Source of the DNA: Tipula vernalis | Taxonomy: Eukaryota > Arthropoda > Insecta > Diptera > Tipulidae | Direction of reading: 5' to 3' | DNA: 64,000 bases | Assembly (NCBI GenBank): GCA_958295665.1 | Contig: OY282558.1 | Coordinates: 338,679,106 to 338,743,105 of the forward strand | Shown here: positions 23,204 to 34,954 of the stretch, one piece after another | How the letters are laid out: each line of letters opens with the position of its first letter | Numbering within the stretch: position 1 is the stretch's first letter | The notes under the pieces: model-generated | Database searches by the model: none | Seen by the model: only the letters and a program-made list of their open reading frames with translations | Told to the model about the DNA's origin: nothing | Translations under genes and position numbers: made by a program

Positions 23204-25905
23204 ATGGATATAGTGAATTTAAATGAAGTGGATTTCCAAAATAACGAGGAAGTTGTTGATTCATTATCAACATCACCACATGGTTCCCAAAATGAAGTGT
23301 GTTTTAACGGTGAAATATATCAAATAATAAATGACAACGACGCACAGTTGACAAATGTGGGTGATGTACTTGTTGAAATTGTGGAAGGTGAAAGTGCAAT
23401 TAATAATGAAATTTCAAAAAACTTATGCATTGAAGATCAAATTAATTTAGAAAAAGTTTTGCAAGAGTTTGAACTTTCTGAAATTTTACCCGATTTAAGA
23501 GGTAAGGATGTTTAATTTTATAATAATTTGCTATCAGTAGTTAACAGTTTAAATTTGATTAAGTGGCATTATCATTAATAAAAACATGAGTTTCCTGTAT
23601 GGATGATTTGATTTCGTATTGTTGGGTTTTCAATTATTTCGATAATTAGTCCGAAATTAAAATAAACTAAAATCCATTTTTAATTTGCTTAGTAAATGGA
23701 TAAGGATTTTCTGATAAAAGTAAGGTTAGAATAAAAAATTGTAATTATATATTACCGTATGTAGATGCGTTAATTCTATAAAACATTTGATGTTATAAAT
23801 TCTATTGCAATAATTTTAATTATAGTGATCTGATCATAATTAGTTTTATAATTTGTACCATGGGGTACATTTATTCTCTAATCCTCATATGGAATAAGAG
23901 AGTGATAGAGTAATACATCATTTAAATATTTCGTTTTGAAAGGGAAATCCTGCATTATAGAAATCAATTTTGCTTTATTTTCGGTACTGGTATGGCTGTT
24001 TTATATGCATTTGTGTGAATAATACCGCCCCAAAATAAATACTGCATATTGATACTTAAAATTTTAAAATATTTCGTTTTATATTTAGAATCAAACGTCA
24101 CATATCGAAGCCTTCAATATCTATCAAGCGAAGATATAAAAGAAATTATTAAGGACATTCCATTACGTGCGGAATTTCGGTTTAAATTATTCCACTGGCG
24201 GAAAGAGAAGGTATATTTTTCAGTAATAATAATTGCTTCAAACATTTTCAAAATAGTTGCCTTTTCAGTTCGGTTTGGATGACAGCACTTTTAAAGTTTC
24301 GTCAAAAGTAGGTGATTGGCTTAATGGTACTTCCGATGGAGAAAATCACCAAGCTTCACCAAGCTCAGCAAATACTCTTTTACATACCAACGTAAAACAA
24401 CAGGTAATTAATTTGTATAAGATAAATAATATAATTTATGTGATGATAACAAAATTAACATTTGCAACGAGAGCTATAATGAAATAAATATGAAATTTTT
24501 TATAATGTTCTTATTTTATTGTATATTTCAGACGGTGCTGGAATTATTAAACGAAACGACCAAAGGAAAATTTCTCATTAAAAGATATCAAGATCAAAGA
24601 AGATTAACTAACAGTGATCGTGATGAACTTATTCTAATTATATTAGAGGACATCTTGGCAACAAACAGAGTGCTAAGGCCTTATGATTTTCCGAATATCG
24701 TGAATCAAATTTTGGATGTGTTTCCATCCGAACTAAATACAAAAGTATATTAATTATATGTTTGAAATTTAACTCAATTATGATTCATTATTTTCAATTA
24801 AATTTATAAACAGGATTATTATTACGTACCACGAAAAAATAACAAAAATCCTACCGGAAAACTTTATTGTAAATATTCTAACATACGATCAAAAAAAAAG
24901 ACGATTAACTCATGATAGTGGTGGTCTTCAAGAATTACCAGAAGAAGCAGAAGAAAGTGTCGTGGAAGTCGACGAATCGATTGCCATTGCCTTTAAAACG
25001 GTCTTAAATAGAGATAGTTCCAATTGGGAAGAAATTAAAGATAGATGGTTGAAAACATTTAGTCTTCGTCAGAAAGAGCTCAAAACATTAACAAACGTTG
25101 AGTTCCTTACTGCTTGGTCGAAGTTTGGTTATAGCAGAGCTCCCGAACTGGTAAGTTTACGGATAGTGTAAAAATTCAGTTATTAATTCCTTCTTTATTT
25201 TGTATTATAGATCGAAATTGATTTTAAAATATTGTATCCTATGAGATCATTATGTTTATTTTCTAAGTGGGAAAATTTTAAAACTAAAATTGCAACGTTT
25301 TATGAAATAAACATAAACAACGGAAGATGTAAGCAGTTATTTAAACTTGCAAAAACTACTACAGACAAAAGTATACTATTTTTCTAAAACATTTTAAAAT
25401 ATTTTCTAAAATAGTAATATTATTTCAGACACAGAAGACTATTTACTCACATCTTTATTAAATTCAGTATTATTGCCGACAGCGCGATTTAAGGATCGAA
25501 GTGGTAGGAATAAACGTAAAGCGACAATTGCCGACGCACAGGAGTGTTTTATTATACGTTTAGAATGCATAAACGATTATAAAATTACAATTTCAGAGCT
25601 GACCGACAAGTACTACAACATCGGATTGTCGATTCAACCATTCATCATAATTCATAGTTGAAGGTAGCGAAAATTTGTTAAAAAAATTTTATGTTTATTT
25701 TGATAATAGAACCTATAAATTATCATCCTTTATTGAAAGTTTAGACATTTGTTTTAAAATCTTTCAAATATTATCGTTGCAATATCCACAAGTTTGTCAG
25801 TATCCATGGACTTTCATCCAAAAATATTTTTTTAATATTGAAACCAAATTTGATGTTAATACGCCAAATTTGACTTCGCTTTTATCTCACATGGTTGACA
25901 ATTAA
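23204..25905 (+). CDS. SAM-domain-protein-3-like gene of copy B, nearly intact
   Basis: The start I choose is ATG 23204 (MDIVNLNEVDFQNNEE). Proposed exons: 23204 to about 23505, 24089-24210, 24269-24403, 24532-24744, 24814-25150, 25211-25370 and 25429-25905, all with GT and AG borders. Exons 1-2 together look like a SAM domain (LEKVLQEFELSEIL, then LSSEDIKEIIKDIPLRAEF). Later parts match copies A and C: RLTNSDRDELILIILEDILA, YVPRKNNKNPTGKLYCKY, FLTAWSKFGYSRAPEL, and a C-terminal FYVYFDNRTYKLSSFIESLD. One frameshift near 25640 is the only clear lesion. SAM domains mediate protein-protein contacts. What this protein does for the element is unknown. Confidence 0.65.
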
Positions 25906-25981
25906 AGCAATAAGAAAAGCAATTCATTCATACAACTGAAAATATAATTAAAAAATATAAATTAAATAAATAAAATTTAAA

Positions 25982-26314
25982 ATGTATATATGCTTCAAGT
26001 GCCCAAAACTATTTTCATCAACTACAAATTTGATCCGGCATTATAAACATGATCATTTAATTTCAGGCAAACTACTTGAAATAAAATGTAAACAAAATGA
26101 TTGCAATCAGATATTTTCCAACTTCCAACATCTTCGTTCTCATTTGGAGAAAATCCATAGTTTTGATTTTAACATTAAAATGGATGTACCTGTGCTTTCA
26201 CCAAATCATCAATTTTTGGAGCAACAATCTCAAACTAAAATTGAACAATCGGTGCCTTCTAGTTCTAAAGATGTTACGAAAGCATATATTCAAAAGAAGA
26301 CGTTATCAGTTTAA
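25982..26314 (+). CDS. C2H2 N-terminal remnant of the transposase gene of copy B
   Basis: The protein has 110 residues from ATG 25982. Finger 1 is MYICFKCPKLFSSTTNLIRH with a following H. Finger 2 is CKQNDCNQIFSNFQHLRSHL with H after EKI. The equivalent fingers start the transposase genes of copies A (5614) and C (27760). After about residue 60 the similarity stops and the frame ends, 150 bp before the element's right end. The transposase core has been lost. It may act as a truncated DNA-binding protein, but that is speculation. Confidence 0.65.
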   Translation: MYICFKCPKLFSSTTNLIRHYKHDHLISGKLLEIKCKQNDCNQIFSNFQHLRSHLEKIHSFDFNIKMDVPVLSPNHQFLEQQSQTKIEQSVPSSSKDVTKAYIQKKTLSV

Positions 26315-27759
26315 AGTTGGAAATATTTGAAATAATGATGTACGCTATTGAGTAAAAATCAATCAAAAACATCTTTGAAATTACAAAAATCGACATTGCG
26401 TGTTTTTCATATTGATTTTTATTTGATTTCATGTGATTTTCATTGATTTTAAGTGTTTTTTCTCTCAGTGTAGGAAATACCTCACGAGTTAGATTGATAA
26501 ATCTTACAGTTCAGCATTTAACTGAAGTCAATGGTTTACATCCAATGAGAGAGGAGAAGATTAATTGGGCAAAAGCGCTTGCGAGATTATTTACCACATT
26601 GTGTGGGGGTGATATTGAAAAATACGTAAAATGCACTTAATTTAGATTTTTTGAATATTATATTTTTAAATGTTTAATTTATAGGAAATATTTTATGACC
26701 CGACTACCAGAGGTGGCTATATTGGCCATCGTTTAAAGACGGTAAACAGAACCAGTGCAGGCAGTGGTAAACTACGCGAATCCATTGTAAAACCCATAAA
26801 AGAGAAAACCCCAGAAATACATCAAAATTTCGAGAAGGATATAAGATTTTTGCAGAATGCTTGTCCAACGGAACAAGAATCAGAAATAATTCAACGAATG
26901 GCCAAAACGATTGCGACTAGAATTCGTAGCAATCAAGAAATATTAAAAAAAAAATCAAGATTTTTGGATACGCCTGGATTGGTGCTACTTACATAATTAT
27001 TATTGAAATAATTGAGTAATCGAACAATTTTTATATTTAGATTCAACAAGATTTTATTTTGAGGTATCCTGAAAAACATAAAAATCTCATTGATAAATGG
27101 TCAGCTATTAAACAAAAAATTATTATTCTTGGAAACAATTTCAAAATTATAGTATATGATGAAGATATTTGCGATGAAGACAGTAAGTAATGTTCATAAA
27201 TATTAGTAAATAATCTATAAATAACTTATGCTTATTTTTAAATTAGAATGGGATTTAGATATTACAACATTCTTATTATTACTAAAATTACTTCCAACAA
27301 GAGGAAAAAAACATAACGCAACCTATCAAAATACACCCATCATAAAATTTCACAAGGTAAATTGCAAAATATTCAAATTTAAATAAAATTTGTTGAAAAT
27401 CTGTTTTTGTTGTTATTGCAGATTGGAAAAGCCGCAGTTAATTTAAGTGGACCTAGCATTCTTGCGTATGGTACAAATAGAGCAGCAATATCAACCTACA
27501 CCATTGCATTGGATGTGCAGGAAATACCAATAGATGGATGTTCATCACTGGTAGCATTTGACGTTCTCTTCAAATCATTTTTTATTTTCGGATGCGAATA
27601 TCCAGATGAGCATCAAACATTTTACAACATTTTGGACCACGCCATTTATGAGTTGCGTACGAAAAAACCAACAGCCCGAATTATCGATATAAAAAATCGG
27701 TTAGAATTATTAATTAAAACCATTTTTTATTTGTACTTAAGTTAATGTAAGTTATTATA

Positions 27760-30097
27760 ATGAAATTATTTTGTTTTGTATGTAAACAACTTCTTTCTGA
27801 TCCCAAAATATATATCAGGCATTTAAGGCGAATTCATGTAATTTACGAACAAAATAAAACTGATATTTATTGCGGATATGAAAAATGTCAATCAAGATTT
27901 AAAACATTTAGTGGCCTTAGGAAACACTTAATATATCACGAGAAAATGATTTATTAACTGTGGATTCAACAGAGATTATTAATTCGGATTTGGTAAAAAC
28001 TTCGAGCAGCAACGTATCTTTCGAATCAAATCAATATTTAGAATCAAATCCTGCTAAAACAGCTCCAAACGAAGAGGATCTAATACAAAATATTGCTGAA
28101 CGGTTTATCTTAGAAATGAATAAGTTGAATATACCAGACACTAAAATTAATTCCATTATTGATTCTGTCACTAATTTAATTAAAAGTATTTTAAATATGT
28201 TACAAACATTTTCGGTAGAATACCAAAATTTGAATTTAAAAATTCAACAGTTTTTAGATAATCCTTTTAAACATATAAATTCGAGCTACAAAAGAAAAAA
28301 AAGTTATTTTGCAATCTGGAATACCACAACCAACTGAAATAGTCGTTTCTGTTCGATATTTTTGTAAAGAACAAAACACTTACGTATTTCGGCCTAAAAC
28401 GAATACCTTTATGTTTATATCTATAATTGAAACTTTAAAATATCTGTCCTTAAATCAAAATTTCCTTTTCTACATATTGAAAAAGGAAATATCAGATCCT
28501 ACTCTTATATCAAAACCTACTGATGGATTGTATTATAAAAATAATGAACTGTTAATCCTCTAGGATCAAAAACCAAAATACACAAGATTTGTGGTGTCTA
28601 TTTTACCATATTAAATTTACCATTTGAATTAAATTCACATCTCGAAAATATATTATTAGTTGCCTTATGCTACTCTCAAGATATTAAATCGAATGGATTT
28701 GATGCAATATTATAACCAATTGTAGAGGACCTAAAATATCTTGAAAATAATGGTATCGAAGTTGAATATTTTGGTAAAAAGATCACTATAAAAGGTTCTA
28801 TTTTATCAGTGGCTCATGATAATCTAGGAACCAACATTTTATATGGCCTTAATGAATCATTCAATTCAAACTATTTCTGTCGATTCTGCTTATGTTTGAA
28901 AGATGATATCCAAAATTCATTTCTTGAGAACGGCATTATTCTCAGAGATGCTATAAATGCGACTTGCCATTTAAAGAGTAACGAATTTGGCTTTAAATCG
29001 TATTGCGTCTTAAATGATTTGAAGTATTTCAATACTTTTGAATCGCTGAGTGTTGATGTGATGCACGATATTTTGGATTTATCGGCCAATACCAATTGAA
29101 ATTATTCTTGATATATATGGTTGAGAAACAAAAAATATTAACATCATCTAAGCTTAATGAAAGAATAGGGTGTTTTAATTACGGACTATTGGACAACACA
29201 AATCGACCTAGCTTTACAAATATTGACAAACCAGAAAACTTGCTAGGTCAAAAAGCGTCTCAGTTTTGGTTTCTTATAAGATACTTTCCTGTTATTTTTT
29301 TGGTTGTACTTCAAAAAAATACTGTAGTTTTGGAATCAAAGTTTAAAGTTGTATGTTCCCTTTTAGAAATAATGCAAGTAGTATTTTCTCCACGCATTCC
29401 TATTGCAATGCTTGACAAATTACCTGAATTAATTGCCATACACCTTCATAATTTTAAAACAGAATATACTGAACACAAAATTATTCCAAAACATTACTTT
29501 CTTATCCATTATCCAAGAATTATAAAGCAAATGGGACCCCTCATATATCTTTGGGCAATGCGCTTTGAAGGTAAACATAATACCTTTAAGCAGATGGCTG
29601 CTAACTGTCATAATTTTATTAACGTATGCTAAACTTTAGCGATAAAACATCAATGTTTCTATGCTAAATCAAGCATTCTAAATTCATACAGTCTTAAAGT
29701 TGAATATGACATAGATGAAGAAATTCCAATAGCAGACTTGCTACCTTCTTATTTGAAGGATATTATAATTGAAAAATTCGCTTTAAATGTAAACACATAT
29801 TTACTAAAAATTCTAAAAAAATTAGAAGTGGGATACATGTACCGAACTAGTTTTTATATTTGCTTATTCTCAAATTATTTACAATTGCCTAAGTTTGGTA
29901 AAATAAAATTAATATTCGAAACTGAAAACAATTTTTTTTTTTTTGCGATTGAAAAATGTGAAACTGTATTATTTGATAAGAATCTCATGGGCTATGAGAT
30001 TAAAAATACTACAAAGATTTATATAAAATCATTTGACGAGCTTACCATTAAAAGTCCTTTTGAAATCCACATGCCTATCAATAGTAACTCAAAATAA
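27760..30097 (+). pseudogene. C2H2 plus transposase-like gene of copy C
   Basis: Two fingers start the gene (MKLFCFVCKQLLSDPKIYIR, CGYEKCQSRFKTFSGLRKHL; 27760-27957). 27960-28300 follows with a Ser/Asn-rich linker and a helical stretch. Transposase blocks then appear in several frames: 28309-28563, 28809-29099 (AHDNLGTNILYGLNESFNS, FCRFCLCLKDD, SVDVMHDILDL) and 29096-29632 (IIPKHYFLIHYPRIIKQMG, LWAMRFEGKHNTFKQMA). The 29738-30097 frame is the C-terminus. Order and motifs match copy A, with more frame breaks between 28563 and 28809. The gene is inactive. If the acids in HDNLG and MRFE are catalytic, they survive here. Confidence 0.75.
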
Positions 30098-30892
30098 ATT
30101 ATTCCTAGATTTATTTTGTAAATTTGACAAATGAATATAATAAAATAAATGTATCCGTACTTGAATTAAAAATGAGATTTTTAATGTGAGTTTTCAGAGT
30201 TAATTGTCAAATTGTTTGTCAACTGCCTAATATTAAGAATAAGAAAAATTAAAGGTTTGTATATTACTACCAAACGGAAATTTTATTTTACTCCAATAAT
30301 TGTCCCGAATAAACTCCGATATAAGTTGTTCATTTACTCTATTTGGTGAACCAAACAACTAATTTAATGATTTCTACATTAGCACCTTAAATAAGTAAAA
30401 ATCAACTTTTAACAGTGATAATTCAAAGCTCCTGAAAGTGATAAAATAAAACATCTTTCCGGATAAAATTCACAAATACAAAACGGTGCTTGTCTTTTAA
30501 CTCCTTAAAGCATTTAACAGTTCACTTATTGATGTTAGTTACCGATTAACACCGATTGTCCATGGACTCTATTGAACTCCATATCGGAGTGCCAATAACT
30601 CCCTTTTTCTAAGAGTGTAGGGAACATATTCCACGGATTGAGAATATAATAAGCTGGTTAGAATATGGGTTGGGCTTGAATGGCCAATTTTCAAAAGTGA
30701 ACTAATTTTCCGAAAAATGATTTGAAAGCGGTACTACACTAAGTCAATTAACACAAATCTCGGGGATCATGCTCGAGTAATGAATATAATCTATTAACGT
30801 AACGTATCCCTTTTATGGTTTTTAATTCAATATTTGATATACTTGTTTAATGGGTTGATCTTCTGCAATAAATTTTCAAAAATTATGTATAA

Positions 30893-32074
30893 TTAATGTT
30901 TTGAATAAATTAAAATTACCGGATTAATTTTAGTTGCTGCACTGATTTCTATGAGAAATTGCAACATATCGTCGTTTAATTCCCAATTATTACTGTATCG
31001 CTTAATATAGGCACGAAAATGACCATTCGAATTTGTCAGCTTCATCGATTCAAAGTGAATTATTCCTTTTAATTTTAGATCTTCATGATCTAGAGATAAT
31101 TGTTGGCTAATTTCATTTATTTTAATATTGTAAACGTTATTGATAGGTTTTACGTAAAAAAATTGCTCCAATTGTTAGTAAAAACCCGTCTCGGTCGTTC
31201 GGCAAGGCACTTCGAACAACACGATCTCTAAAAATCTATGGTTGATTGCAAATTGCTGAGCGGGCGTTGGTTTAATTTGAAAACATCTTTAAGAGGAACA
31301 TAAAACGTTGGTCCCAAGACAGGTGTTGGTTCACATTTCGAGCAATTTCGAGTTTCAGTTAGAGGCGACGGAAAAACTTTTTCTGTAATGAAAGATATAT
31401 TTATTTATTTAATCATTTATTACACTTTATGTTAAGCCTTTAGGCTCATTATCAATAGTTTTTGATGTAGTAAATAATAAATTTATTATCGAGTTATGGA
31501 AGTTATGGCAAATCTATCCCCATCATACTACATCACTCATCAAAGTATCTTGGTTTCTCGCTACTGAAGTACTATTTTGCTAAACGCCTTAGTAGTGTGT
31601 GGGTCTCCCATAGATCAATAATTGCTGCTTGCTCGCAACATACAAATATATTTAAAAAAAATTTAATAATTTTAAACTTTCATAATTTAAAATAAAAATA
31701 AAAACGTGTAGCTGACACGAAAGTCAAGCCAACTCCCTAAATGTACTGTTAAAATATAGGACAAGAAGCATCTAACAAAATGTTATTTTTTGTTAAAACT
31801 AATGCTGGGCTGTTTTCGTAGATCTTTAATATCAATTTTGATCTGCTGCTGTGAACTGAATCGGTTTCATTGGAATTCGCCATTTCACGAATAAATTTGA
31901 AAAAATTGTTTTCTGATCATCGAAAAAGCCATTGTAATATTCGAAATCCAAGTACAGGCACATAAAAGCACAAGTATTTGTAATTTTTATTACTTTCGAC
32001 TGATCACCACAATTAAAACCATTCTGAAGAATTCGGCAGTCTTCAGCTTTATTATTTTCAAAAGAATAATTCAT
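30893..32074 (-). pseudogene. Ubiquitin-peptidase-like (USP-type) gene of the outer element
   Basis: Read on the minus strand, the frame at 32074-31832 has a Cys-box-like ITNTCAFMCLYLDFEYYNG. About 31390-31200 contains two paired cysteines (RNCSKCEP and, after a stop, SCCSKCLAE), as in the zinc finger of USP peptidases. 31171-30893 has a His-box-like end, LKLKGIIHFES, GHFRAYIKRYSNNWELNDDM. Order and spacing fit a papain-fold ubiquitin- or SUMO-type isopeptidase. The ATG lies just inside the right inverted repeat, so the gene belongs to the outer element. Stops between the pieces show decay. Confidence is in the fold, not in a substrate. Confidence 0.55.
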
Positions 32075-32399
32075 TAATTAGTAACTTTTTTTAACACTTT
32101 TTGTACCACTTATTTCTTACACTATTTTTAGTGGAAAACTACACTTTAAATTAACGTTAGAAACTTCACTCCGATCCAAACACTACTTGAGTGCTTAAAC
32201 TACAGATAAGAATATCAGAAGTTTCAAGCCAAACAAATTTTTGTTTTCTGGAACATAAAACCTGAAACTCAAACCAATTTAAATTATTTAAACTGAGGTT
32301 CCATCTAACCTTTATTAACAGAAAGACAGTTAGTAGAGACACATTTTGAAAAGCTCATTAATTTGTAGGTGATTTTGCCTACCTTTGTTGTAAAAAATT

Positions 32400-32985
32400 A
32401 CAACTACAGTAAAAAATAAATAAAAATGTCCAATAAAACCTCAAATCAACCCTTCAAAATAATCCTAACCGTAACCCCTCACTCAACCGAAATCCAACAT
32501 TTAACAAAAGCCTAAACTCAATTTTCAACTATAGTCCTCCCTCAATCTAACTCAAAACTCAAACGTTCGGTTGTTCAACTCAATCCCTCAATCCCCCAAC
32601 CCAACCTAACTTACATCCCCAAAGCGAACCTTAACTCATGCCTACACAAACTCAACTTAAACTAATTTCCAATGCAATCCTCAACTCACCCCTAAATAAA
32701 TTACCAAATAAACCACTCACTTAATCCAAAATCAGCCCCAGCGCAACCCTTAACTCAACCCCAAACTCAACGATCAAGTTAACTTAATCCCAACTTAACA
32801 TGGTCCGAAAAATTACATTCATACATGAACTCTCACATGAACCCTCAATACAACCCCCAAATAAATCGTTAACTGAACTACTTACTCAACCCTAACGCAA
32901 TCCCAACTCTACTCCAACTCAACCCCAACTCAATACCATCTCAACCCTAACTTGACTTCAACTCAACCCGGAAATCCATCAACCC
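32400..32985. repeat. Degenerate CAACCC-rich tract
   Basis: About 580 bp in which aactcaacccc, caaccctaac and ctcaatcc variants recur on the plus strand, with strong strand asymmetry: almost no G in long stretches. No fixed period is visible. It could be an old minisatellite, or decayed telomere-like CCTAA/CCCTAA sequence. The words are too irregular to decide. Confidence 0.6.
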
Positions 32986-33175
32986 TATTCTTGAGATGCT
33001 GTTGGTACAGGAATCCAATGAGACGTCCAGACACAAGGACGGACATTTTTTGGGGTTTTTTGGCACCATTTAAAATAATGAGAGAAGTTGTTTTACCAGG
33101 AAATAAATAACTTAGGTTCATACAGACCGAAGTAAATGGTTCACATATTTCAATTTCTAATGATTTGTAAAACAT

Positions 33176-34954
33176 TATAAATTTAAAATTAACTAAAATA
33201 ATTTTTTTGGATATCGTTCACTGAATGTTTCAAAAGGTTGCAAGCCTAATCGCGGGTTATTCTTAAACGACTTTATTAACTGCAATCAAACATAAAATAT
33301 TTTATTTTTTTAGTCTCAATACTTTATCCTCAATCTCGCATTTTAAAAAAAAGTAACGCGTTACATAAATGCAAAATTTCTAGATTTCTAAATGTTTGCT
33401 TTATTCACTTAAATAAATAAATTACATTATGCATAATTAAATGTGATATATTACCGTTCAATATGCTAATTTAAACCATAAATAATGCATAATAATACAT
33501 AAATAGTTTCAATGCAATGTATAAAAGTTTGTCTACATAATTAAAAAATTTGCATTTTATTTTATTCAATTGTAAAATTAGTTTAAATTTTTTTTTTTAC
33601 TTTTACCTTTCTATACACAGCTTACCTTTATTTATTATACTATACAAGTACAGCAGGTATGTGCTCTAAACAAAAAAACAAATACAATTAATTAGTAGTA
33701 TTTGTTTCTTTTCTAATGTACAATAAACATAAAAGCATTAAACTTTTGTTCTTTTTCTTATTTTTCATAGAATTTCTCAAATATATGAAACTTTAATAAA
33801 TTGAAATCCATCACCGGCTTGTCATCAACAGTATGTGGATCCATTTACGAGCAAATTACTCAACCTTTAATTTTTCCTCCCCAATTTTATATTAGTTCAC
33901 CTGAATAATCGTAGAATGCTGAATGCCTGGCAACGTTCGTTGATTTGCCATCGTAATTCGACAGAAATAATTTCCTTTCAAAATTATTTATTATTCATTA
34001 TCACAATAAATCCGATACACATTTATTGCCATTTCAGCAAATAATTTGACCTAATCACGATTATTAAATGGTTCAAACATGGTTTAGGGTGGTCATTCAT
34101 TCACTAACGAATATTATTAATGTCATAATAAAAAAATACAAAAAATATTTGTGGACAAAATCACATAAAACTATCAAACCAGTGTCCGTATAGTAAAATG
34201 TTAGCATCAAAAAAAAAAATTGTTTAACTTGAAAACAGGGTGTTGAAAAAAAATATCGCCCTGTAATTTATAAACATTTATTCTACATTATTAGTTAATG
34301 TATGATTTGTTACGTCTAGTGATAGATGAATACCATAAAATGGACGGACAGAATTACTTTATTTTATTTATTTTAAAATGTTGGTTTTTTAGTAGGTTTG
34401 TGTACCCTGTTGTTAAAAACCGATTTTATTTCTAAAATGCATGAAATGTTTGTAGTTGCAGTCATGTTATCAAGAATATCAATTTTCAAGTGACGTGACA
34501 CGACTATGTGTACATTCCATTGTTTAAACAAAACTTGTTTTATTTAAAGAACCAATTTAGGCCGTAAATGGTCGTTTATATTACCAATAGATTTTATAGC
34601 TACTATACATAATTCATCACTCACTCAACATAGCGCCCTTTCTTGTATACTATATAGCGGGGATATGGATAACTAGAAAAGAATAAATTTTCAGTTTAAG
34701 TTTCCAAATATTTATGTTTCTCTAAAATTTGGTCAAATTTTTATCCAAAATTTCATTCAAAAGTGTTAATCTTTGAGATATATAGCAGGTTTTCCCACCA
34801 CGACATTTCTCAAGGCTTATTTCTATTTTTTCTCTCGAATTTTATCATTTTTATCAATTTAAACGACCTTTAGCAAACCTTGCCAGTCAACGGCGAATAC
34901 AGGTAAAAAAAAATATCTGCCCAAAATTTTGATATTATTCAAGACAAGCCTACT
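33176..34954. other. AT-rich noncoding stretch
   Basis: I see no protein-like frame, repeat or terminal structure between 33176 and the MITE at 34955. The short frame at 32963-33175 (minus) has no recognisable motif. Confidence 0.5.

Larger units (their letters stand above)
22681..26470 (+). mobile_element. CACTA-like element, copy B (3790 bp), exact ends
   Basis: The ends are CACTCAGAGAAAAAACAC (22681) and, inverted, CACTGAGAGAAAAAACAC (26470), matching at 17 of 18 positions. TA flanks both sides (22679-22680, 26471-26472), inside the SAM-type gene of copy C. It keeps the whole SAM-type gene but only the C2H2 start of the transposase gene, so it is an internally deleted, non-autonomous form. 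26330-26470 and 22699-23170 are noncoding terminal regions. Confidence 0.9.
22220..27745 (+). pseudogene. SAM-domain-protein-3-like gene of copy C, split by copy B
   Basis: The first visible exon (22220-22394) looks like a PB1/ubiquitin-like N-terminal domain (NLFVLEDKDGAEITDEVL). A second begins at 22450 after taatag and reaches FKEY, a stop, SGTL at 22680. Copy B then interrupts. The frame resumes at 26473 (GNTSRVRLINLTVQHL, INWAKALARLF), continues at about 26685-26995 (YDPTTRGGYIGHRLKTVNR), about 27041-27181 and 27247-27355, and ends at 27421-27745 (TIALDVQEIP, then VAFDVLFKSFFIF). Deleting copy B and one TA makes CTA-GGA-AAT in frame. The gene has at least two stops and is not functional. 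Exon borders are mostly GT/AG. Confidence 0.7.
21129..30617 (+). mobile_element. CACTA-like element, copy C, containing copy B
   Basis: The right end reads ...CTAAGAGTG followed by TA (30618-30619). The left end is CACTGGGAGTT at 21131, or two bases earlier, with TA at 21127-21128. Both termini share CACT and, a little inside, GGGAGTT and ACTCC words in inverted orientation, so the terminal repeat is weak. The coding content settles the matter: the SAM-type gene (22220-22680 and 26471-27745) and the C2H2/transposase gene (27760-30097) have the same order as in copy A. 21150-22200 and 30100-30617 are noncoding subterminal sequence. Left-end precision is low. Confidence 0.55.
20774..32172. mobile_element. 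Outer DNA transposon with 95-bp inverted ends, carrying a peptidase-like gene
   Basis: The left end 20774-20868 and the right end 32078-32172 are inverted repeats of about 95 bp with only a handful of differences (start GGAGTGAAGTTTCTAACG). A 13-bp word, tccaaacactact, lies just outside each end in direct orientation (20761-20773 and 32175-32187), two bases off on the right. This is a probable target duplication, of a length nearer to Mutator-like than to other superfamilies. Without the nested CACTA-like element the unit is about 1.9 kb. Its only visible gene is the peptidase-like pseudogene at 30893-32074, and no transposase is seen. The superfamily is uncertain. Confidence 0.75.

Noticed and set aside
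32400..32985. Internal telomere
   Set aside because: Words are too irregular and show no fixed CCTAA or CCCTAA period. Kept only as an open question.
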